Source: an uncultured Clostridia bacterium
GTDB lineage: Bacteria; Bacillota; Clostridia; Christensenellales; CAG-138
Direction of reading: 5' to 3'
Length of the DNA: 64,000 nucleotides
NCBI GenBank assembly: GCA_947168565.1
Contig: CAMVMM010000008.1
Location: forward strand, 31,661-95,660
This document shows positions 58,929 through 64,000 of the stretch, one piece after another (the first letter of the stretch is position 1; every line of letters starts with the position of its first letter). Position numbers and translations under genes: made by a program. Below the pieces are notes generated by a model. That model made no database searches, was not told where the DNA came from, and worked only from the letters and a program-made list of their open reading frames with translations.

Positions 58929-60620
58929 TCAAAGCGCCAAGCTGCCCGAGCCATCGCTCACAAGCCTGAACACCCGCACCTCGTCGCCGCTGCGCGCATC
59001 CAGATAAACTATATAATCGCTGCCCGCAAAGCTGCCCGTGAATTCATGGCAAAGCCTCTCGCTGCCGTTCGGCATGGGTATCAGCGCAAGCGCGGTTTTT
59101 TGCACCTCCAGATTGGCGGAAAGGCGCTTTGCCGCCTGCTCGGCGCTCAGTATTTCCCCCGGCAGCTCCCTCTCCGCATGGCTGAAAAGGTAGTTTTCCG
59201 CATCCGCGCATAGCACCTCGCCGCTTTCCCTGTCCAGCCAAAGCTTCACAAGGTCGCTGTAAAGCAGCACGCGCAGGCTTTTTTCCCCGTTAAGTCCGCT
59301 CAGCCCGCGAAGCTCGTTTATATAGCCACTTACAGCATCGCTGTTTATCAAAAGCCGATCCAGTCCGCCGTCCGCAATGGCAAAGCGCTGCTCCTTTACC
59401 GCCGCGAAGCTTATCAAAACGCTTTGCGGATAGTATTGGGCATAGGTGGGCTCCATCTCACCAAAGCCGTGCCGCTCAAGCCAATCGCGCCCCGCCTCTT
59501 CAAGGAAGGAAAGCGCCTCCGGATCGGGCACCCGTATCTCCCCCGCCGTCTCCGCGCTCCGGGCTTCATCCCCCGAAGGTCCGGTTTGATACGGCGCACT
59601 CGTGCCGCCGGCACCTGCGCCGCCGGTATTTGCGCCGCTCCGCTCCGCGCCGCTCTCCACCCGCAGATACAGCGGAAAACCGCCCTGAACGCTAATCGCC
59701 GCCTCCGCGTATCTGCCGTCCGAAAGGCTGCCGGAAAAGCTGTGGAAGGGTATCCTGCCCTCCGCCCTGCCCTCGTACACAAGCGCCGCGCCCTCATCCT
59801 CAAGATGCTGCCTTGCAAGCTTCATAGCCGCGCCGTCATCCTGCATCTTGCCCGAAAGGCCCTGCGGCTGCCGCTTCTCGGTGCTTTCGGAAAAGGGGCC
59901 GTCATAGATAAGCGTGGGATAGCGCTTATTTGCCTCATCCGCCGCCGAGCCGCTCTGATCTTCGTTCCGCGCTGCGCCAGACCCGCTGCCCTGCGCGGCA
60001 TCGTTTGCCGAGGTGAAAAACGCCTCTGCCTCCATCGCCTCAAGCGGGATGCTGCCCGCGCTCAGGTTTTCGGAAAGCTCGTTATACACCGCCTCGCTCG
60101 CCGTATAAACCTCCATAAGCTGCCCGCGGTCGTCCTCCGTCAGCCTTCCCCCGCGCATAAGCGCCGTTGAAAGGCTGCGCGCGTAATCGCCGATCTGTAT
60201 CAAAAAGCGGTTCAATTCATAGGAATCTATATGGTTCTGCGGTATTCGCCCCATTATTCCCGCCACCGTGCCGCTCTCGCGCCAGATATCGTCCAGCGTT
60301 TCGGTAAGGGTTGCGGGCGCTTCGGACACAAGCAGCTTCGAGAGCGCGATGTGCATATTGTAAACCGAATCCGTCAGCTCGTTGTATGCCTGCGTATAGA
60401 TCGCCCGATTCGTGCGCTGCGCCCTCTGCGCCTCCGCCCGCACGCCGCTGCCCCACACGCCCAGCGCTATCAGCGCGCTCACAAGCAGCGCGGGCACGAT
60501 ATAGCAGAATATGACCATCACGCTGCGGGGTATGACCGCAAAGCCGCCTCCCCCGCCCTTGCCCGTTCTGCCGCCCGCTCTTTTTTCAATGCTTCCGCTG
60601 TTTTCATGCTCCATATCCAT
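58929..60620 (-). CDS. ypeB: Germination protein YpeB with low-complexity inserts
   Basis: 563 residues. Membrane anchor at about 31-55 (VIFCYIVPALLVSALIALGVWG). The N-terminal helical domain (YTQAYNELTDSVYNMHIALSKLLVSE ... RIPQNHIDSYELNRFLIQIGDYARSLSTALM) is the known YpeB part. PepSY-like repeats follow, including MKLARQHLEDEGAALVYEGRAEGRIPFHSFSGSL, FLEEAGRDWLERHGFGEMEPTYAQYY and ILSAEQAAKRLSANLEV. Two Gly/Ser/Ala-rich inserts (about 205-245 and 325-365) make it about 110 residues longer than the usual 450. YpeB localises and stabilises SleB in the spore inner membrane, and sleB lies directly upstream in the operon. Confidence 0.85.
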   Translation of the reverse strand: MDMEHENSGSIEKRAGGRTGKGGGGGFAVIPRSVMVIFCYIVPALLVSALIALGVWGSGVRAEAQRAQRTNRAIYTQAYNELTDSVYNMHIALSKLLVSEAPATLTETLDDIWRESGTVAGIMGRIPQNHIDSYELNRFLIQIGDYARSLSTALMRGGRLTEDDRGQLMEVYTASEAVYNELSENLSAGSIPLEAMEAEAFFTSANDAAQGSGSGAARNEDQSGSAADEANKRYPTLIYDGPFSESTEKRQPQGLSGKMQDDGAAMKLARQHLEDEGAALVYEGRAEGRIPFHSFSGSLSDGRYAEAAISVQGGFPLYLRVESGAERSGANTGGAGAGGTSAPYQTGPSGDEARSAETAGEIRVPDPEALSFLEEAGRDWLERHGFGEMEPTYAQYYPQSVLISFAAVKEQRFAIADGGLDRLLINSDAVSGYINELRGLSGLNGEKSLRVLLYSDLVKLWLDRESGEVLCADAENYLFSHAERELPGEILSAEQAAKRLSANLEVQKTALALIPMPNGSERLCHEFTGSFAGSDYIVYLDARSGDEVRVFRLVSDGSGSLAL

Positions 60621-60660
60621 AAATCACCTCGTAATATATTTTTGACTTTGCACTTATTCC

Positions 60661-60722
60661 GATTCCGGCTCTATCCCCGCTTCGCACTCAGTTTGATTCC
60701 GGCTTGATCCCCGCTTCGCACT
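60661..60722. repeat. Two direct 28-bp repeats between sleB and ypeB
   Basis: GATTCCGGCT..ATCCCCGCTTCGCACT occurs at 60661-60688 and 60695-60722 with two differences. The units resemble in their first bases the 40-bp repeats at 45011 (GATCCGGCTT). Confidence 0.85.
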
Positions 60723-60725
60723 TCT

Positions 60726-61394
60726 TCAGCAGAACGCATGATCGCCTATCCTCAAAAGCACCGTGCGCGAAAGCATCCACCTGCTTGTGGCAGTTTTCGG
60801 ATTATAGTAATACAGGCAGCCGTTCGTTGGATCCCAGCCGTTCATGGCGTCCCTTGCGGCGTTTATTGATTCGCTGTCCGGCTGAAGGTTTATCTGCCCG
60901 TCGCTCACCGCGTCAAATGCGCCGCTTTGATAGATCACGCCCGCTATTGTGTTTGGAAACGAGGCGCTTTTCACCCTGTTCAGCACCACCGCCGCAACCG
61001 CCACCTTGCCCCGATAGGGCTCGCCCCGCGCTTCGCCGTGAACGAGCCTTGCAAGCAGATAGAGGTTTCCGGAATTACTCGCACCGCCGCCCGACTTGCC
61101 GCCCTCAAGGCTGATGCCGAGCGCTTCTGCGGTTCGCCTGCCCACTATGCCGTCCGCAGTAAGTCCGTTTTTCCTTTGAAACGCCTTAACCGCGCTCTCC
61201 GTGCCGCTGCCGAAGATCCCGTCTATCGCGCCTGAATAATAGCCCCAGCTTTTCAGCTTGGTCTGCACCTGCTTCACAAGCTCCCCCCTGCTGCCCCGCC
61301 GCAGCGTTTCGGCGCGGGCAAAGGCGAAGGCAAGCGCGGAAAACGCGAACACGAGCGCAAGGATAAGCGCCGCTTTTCTGTATTTTTTCCTCAT
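60726..61394 (-). CDS. sleB: Spore cortex-lytic enzyme SleB
   Basis: 222 residues with GGAGAGATAACGG upstream. Signal or anchor helix (AALILALVFAFSALAFAFARAE), a peptidoglycan-binding domain (SRGELVKQVQTKLKSWGYYSGAIDGIFGSGTESAVKAFQ), and a SleB hydrolase domain (LYLLARLVHGEARGEPYRGKVAVAAVVLNRV ... NTIAGVIYQSGAFDAVSDGQI). The catalytic Glu lies in HGEARGEPY. A lytic transglycosylase, it opens muramic-delta-lactam cortex during germination. The start overlaps the spoIIR stop (ATGA). Slightly short compared with the 300-residue Bacillus enzyme. Confidence 0.9.
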   Translation of the reverse strand: MRKKYRKAALILALVFAFSALAFAFARAETLRRGSRGELVKQVQTKLKSWGYYSGAIDGIFGSGTESAVKAFQRKNGLTADGIVGRRTAEALGISLEGGKSGGGASNSGNLYLLARLVHGEARGEPYRGKVAVAAVVLNRVKSASFPNTIAGVIYQSGAFDAVSDGQINLQPDSESINAARDAMNGWDPTNGCLYYYNPKTATSRWMLSRTVLLRIGDHAFC

Positions 61395-62149
61395 TCCGTT
61401 ATCTCTCCTTGAAATATTTTTCTAAAAAGGCGCACTATCAGGCTTTCAAACCGAATCTCACCGAGCCGCGGCGGGGCGCTCTGCTCCGCGCCATCGCTGC
61501 TCCGATTATCCGCGCCTTCCGCCCGCGCGGCGGCCGAGCCGGGGAAGGGTTCATCCGTTTTAATTATGCAGAGCGGCGGAAACAGCACGCACCACCAGTT
61601 TTTGCCCTCGCCGCTGCCAAGGATTATGCGCAGCGCGCGGTAGCTTCCGGCGGGATAGAGCTTGCCGTCATACTCCCTGCCCGGAAAGTCGAAATCCCCA
61701 AGCACAAGCTGCGCATCGTACCCCGCGCCCTCGCGCTCAAGCACCCTTCGCACGGCTGAAAGCAGCGGCTCGCCCGCCTTTTTAAGTATGCCCTCGGCTG
61801 CGGCGGCGTTTTTGGGGGTCATAATATCATCGCTGAGCTGCGCAAGCGCAAGCACCTCGTTTCGCACCAGCATTTTCACGCGCTGATCCTCGCTCGAATC
61901 GCTGTTTGCCACGATATGCAGCCTTATCACCTCGCCGTCCGCACCGGGGTCATACAGCGAAAGGCCCTGCTGCTTTAAAACCGCCGTATCCGCCTCCTCG
62001 CCGCTTTTCGCTTCCTCTTCGCCGCCGAGCAGCAGAATGCCCGCAAGCGCCGTGCCGAGAATAAGAAACAGCCCGATCGCACCCGCAGTAAACGCGATAG
62101 CGGCGGCAAAGGCGCGCCTTCTTGTGTCCTTGCCGATCATGCAGATCAT
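61391..62149 (-). CDS. spoIIR: Stage II sporulation protein R
   Basis: 252 residues from ATG 62149, five bases after GGAGG. Signal/membrane helix (AAAIAFTAGAIGLFLILGTALAGILLL), then EVIRLHIVANSDSSEDQRVKMLVRNEVL, the LKKAGEPLLSAV helix, and GKNWWCVLFPPLCIIK, all SpoIIR hallmarks. The forespore secretes it to trigger SpoIIGA processing of pro-sigma E in the mother cell. In this genome it heads an operon with sleB and ypeB. Its C-terminal tail (about 205-252) is variable. Confidence 0.92.
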   Translation of the reverse strand: MICMIGKDTRRRAFAAAIAFTAGAIGLFLILGTALAGILLLGGEEEAKSGEEADTAVLKQQGLSLYDPGADGEVIRLHIVANSDSSEDQRVKMLVRNEVLALAQLSDDIMTPKNAAAAEGILKKAGEPLLSAVRRVLEREGAGYDAQLVLGDFDFPGREYDGKLYPAGSYRALRIILGSGEGKNWWCVLFPPLCIIKTDEPFPGSAAARAEGADNRSSDGAEQSAPPRLGEIRFESLIVRLFRKIFQGEITE

Positions 62150-62274
62150 TTTTTCCTCCGAAATCCTTATTTGGGGCAATATATTTGAGCCTGCCCATGG
62201 GTTATTATTGACAATTCATTCCTTTATGATACATACTTTAAAAGAAAAACGATCCGTTTGAGGGGATATGCACG

Positions 62275-63144
62275 ATGAATTTGAATTTTATTGAGCTGAA
62301 CGCGAACGCGAAGATAAATCTGACTCTTGAGGTGCTTTCAAGGCGGGAGGACGGCTATCACGAGCTGCGCATGGTGATGCACTCCATCGGCCTTTACGAC
62401 ACGCTGCGGCTTGAAAGGGCCGAAAGAGGCGTTATAGAAGTGGAATGCGATTTTCCGCTCCCCGAAAGCAACACGCTGAACCGCGCCGCCGCGCTTTTTG
62501 CGCAGGAAACGGGCTGCGGCGGCGTGCGCATACGCCTTAAAAAGCGCATTCCCGCCGAGGCGGGGCTTGGCGGCGGCAGCGCGGATGCCGCCGGAGTGCT
62601 GCACGGAATGCAGCTTCTTTACGGCAAAGCGGAAGAAAACAGGCTGTATGAAATAGGCAGACAGGTCGGCGCTGACGTGCCCTTCTGCCTGCACGGGGGC
62701 TGCGCGCTCGTGCGCGGCATAGGCGAAAGGCTGACCGCGCTTGCGCCCGCCTCCCTGCCGCTTTTGGTGGTTAAGGGCGAGCGGGGCGTTTCCACCGGTG
62801 CGCTTTTCCGCTCGCTTGACCCAAGCGCCATGGGCGGCGAAACGCATATTGCTCAAGGCATGATGGCTGCGCTTGAAAATGGGCCTGCCGCCGTATCCGG
62901 GGCGCTTTCCAACGCGCTTTCCCCCGCCGCCGAAGGGCTTGTGCCCTTTATCGCGGAGCTTCGGGAAAGGCTTCTTGACGCGGGCGCGCTCGGCGCGCTG
63001 ATGACGGGCAGCGGCTCCGCCGTTTTCGGCGTGTTTGAAAGCATGGAAAAGGCCCGCGCCGCCGAAGCGCTGTTTTCGGACTGCGCCTTTGCCGCCGTTT
63101 GCCAAACCGTGCCGAACCCCGTTGAAATAATTCGCATCGGCTGA
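62275..63144 (+). CDS. ispE: 4-diphosphocytidyl-2-C-methyl-D-erythritol kinase
   Basis: 289 residues, AGGGGATATGCACG upstream. GHMP-kinase motifs: ANAKINLTLEVLSRREDGYHELRMVMHSIGLYD, PAEAGLGGGSADAAGVL (ATP loop, about 95), and LGALMTGSGSAVFGVF (motif 3). It phosphorylates the 2-hydroxyl of CDP-methylerythritol in the MEP pathway of isoprenoid synthesis. Full length. Divergent from spoIIR, sharing a 125-base gap. Confidence 0.95.
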   Translation: MNLNFIELNANAKINLTLEVLSRREDGYHELRMVMHSIGLYDTLRLERAERGVIEVECDFPLPESNTLNRAAALFAQETGCGGVRIRLKKRIPAEAGLGGGSADAAGVLHGMQLLYGKAEENRLYEIGRQVGADVPFCLHGGCALVRGIGERLTALAPASLPLLVVKGERGVSTGALFRSLDPSAMGGETHIAQGMMAALENGPAAVSGALSNALSPAAEGLVPFIAELRERLLDAGALGALMTGSGSAVFGVFESMEKARAAEALFSDCAFAAVCQTVPNPVEIIRIG

Positions 63145-63225
63145 CACGGCGAATGCCGCCCCGCGCGGCTTTGGTTTGAGTTTATACCGCATAATGCAGC
63201 TAAAGCATTAAAGACATAGGTTTAT

Positions 63226-63253
63226 GCGCTTTCAATCGTTTGAAGGCGCTTTT
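63226..63253 (+). terminator. Terminator of ispE
   Basis: GCGCTTTCAA and TTGAAGGCGC pair (one T-G) around TCGT, followed by TTTT. Confidence 0.8.
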
Positions 63254-63268
63254 ATATATTCAAAGAAC

Positions 63269-63308
63269 AAAAAGCCGAGGGCACGCTTTTCGCGCGCCCC
63301 CGGCTTTT
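63269..63308 (-). terminator. Terminator of the dockerin protein gene
   Basis: AAAAGCCGaGGG and CCCCCGGCTTTT pair around a GCACGCTTTTCGCGCG loop; on the minus strand the stem ends in TTTTT. It lies 28 bases after the stop at 63336. Confidence 0.85.
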
Positions 63309-63335
63309 CTGCGGAGAAGCCTCCGCTTTATTCAA

Positions 63336-64000
63336 TTACCATCCAAGGTTGGGGGAAAGCAGATCCATGACGTGGCGCTGCACAAGCAGAGCGTCCACCA
63401 TATCGATACTGCCGTCCCTGTTCACGTCCATGTTGGAGGTGTCGGCCTCGGAATCAAGTTCCATGCAGTAGCGGAGGATCAGCAGCGCATCCGCCATATC
63501 CACGTCGCCGTCCATATCGGCGTCGCCGCGCTCATAGTAGCTTGCGGTAACGGTGATATCCTCGGTCACGTTGGAGAAATCGGTATCCCAACCGGTGAAC
63601 TCCCACCAGAAGTATTCGGGAAGCTCGGGCGCGGTGGCCGCGGAGCCGTACTCAACCTCCACGGTGGTGGTAAGGGAGAGATCATAGCCGTAGATGAAGG
63701 TCACGGTGTAGGTGTTGACGGTTTCCTCAAACACGGCGGTGTAGGTGATGTCGCCCTCCACCTCGGAAACCTCGGGCTCCCAGCCGATGAAGGTGTAGCT
63801 GTACTGCGCGTTGCCTTCCTTCACGGGCTCGCTGCCGTCGTAGGTGGGCATGGTGCCGTACTCGACGTTTTCGTCGACCTCAAGCTCGGTGCCGTCCCAG
63901 TTATTCCAGGTTACGGTGTAGGTGTTGACGGTTTCCTCAAACACGGCGGTATAGGTGATGTCGCCCTCCACCTCGGAGACCTCGGGCTCCCAGCCGATGA
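63336..64000 (-). CDS. Surface protein with Listeria-Bacteroides repeats and C-terminal dockerin (partial)
   Basis: Open to the window end; about 221 C-terminal residues are visible. Repeats of about 70 residues, with YTVTWNNWDGTELEVDENVEYGTMP and YSYTFIGWEPEVSEVEGDITYTAVFEE, are InlB B-repeat (Flg_new) beta modules. The C-terminus (DADMDGDVDMADALLILRYCMELD ... MDVNRDGSIDMVDALLVQRHVMDL) is a type I dockerin with two calcium loops. It is exported and surface-related by inference. The dockerin resembles the one in the protein at 2564-6976. Confidence 0.85.
   Translation of the reverse strand, partial: IGWEPEVSEVEGDITYTAVFEETVNTYTVTWNNWDGTELEVDENVEYGTMPTYDGSEPVKEGNAQYSYTFIGWEPEVSEVEGDITYTAVFEETVNTYTVTFIYGYDLSLTTTVEVEYGSAATAPELPEYFWWEFTGWDTDFSNVTEDITVTASYYERGDADMDGDVDMADALLILRYCMELDSEADTSNMDVNRDGSIDMVDALLVQRHVMDLLSPNLGW

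Noticed and set aside
62208-62236. Promoter of ispE with TTGACA at 62208
   Set aside because: A perfect -35 box is present but no acceptable -10 box lies at 16-18 bases; not listed as a feature.

Overview
The window looks like a chromosomal segment of an endospore-forming, anaerobic member of the Clostridia, probably an uncultured gut or rumen lineage. The evidence is a spoIIR/sleB/ypeB germination and sporulation cluster, a complete Stickland-type ornithine oxidation operon, dockerin-tailed exported proteins, and consensus Firmicute promoters and ribosome binding sites. No species name can be supported from the sequence alone.

Region 1 (1-7 kb, minus strand) holds exported proteins. They are the start of a von Willebrand A surface protein, a winged-helix regulator, and a 1470-residue secreted HEYQH-type metallopeptidase with a Pro-Thr linker and a C-terminal dockerin. 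Region 2 (7.3-33.4 kb, mostly plus strand) is accessory DNA made of at least three pieces. First comes the 3' part of an old serine recombinase (7.3-8.6 kb). Next is element A (8.9-20 kb), with an MT-A70 methylase, a TraG/VirD4-like coupling ATPase, a replication-relaxation protein, a second DNA methylase, several small element-type proteins, and a terminal module of one HTH/zinc-ribbon protein plus two overlapping serine recombinases. A Type II restriction-modification island follows (20.7-24.7 kb): a small HTH protein, two paralogous PD...EVK nuclease genes, and a convergent C5 methyltransferase. Element B (24.8-33.4 kb, visibly richer in G+C) comes last. It has a sigma-region-4-like protein, a primase gene and a D5-type helicase gene, a lone HK97-type capsid protein, and the same HTH/zinc-ribbon plus twin-recombinase module as element A. 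Element B stops just before a tRNA-Leu(UAA).

Region 3 (34-43.5 kb, minus strand) is chromosomal again. It has an ABC exporter, two paralogous lipoproteins (one broken by an in-frame TGA), and a three-gene operon of two ATP-grasp enzymes around a DegT-like PLP protein. Region 4 (43.8-53.5 kb, plus strand) is the ornithine operon: ord, ortA, ortB, oraS, oraE, a GlmL/MutL-like gene and orr, behind a strong promoter. It is followed by a thioredoxin-like protein, a DUF2087 protein and a flavin-binding protein. Orr makes D-ornithine, OraSE moves the amino group, Ord deaminates to 2-amino-4-ketopentanoate, and OrtAB cleaves that to alanine and acetyl-CoA. Two long inverted repeats and a 3 x 40 bp tandem repeat lie in gaps of this operon.

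Region 5 (53.5-64 kb) holds housekeeping, stress and spore genes: free methionine sulfoxide reductase, M29 aminopeptidase, a TSUP permease, glutathione peroxidase with an OhrR-like regulator and a visible operator, a polysaccharide deacetylase, ypeB, sleB, spoIIR, ispE and the end of another dockerin protein. No CRISPR array and no rRNA was seen.
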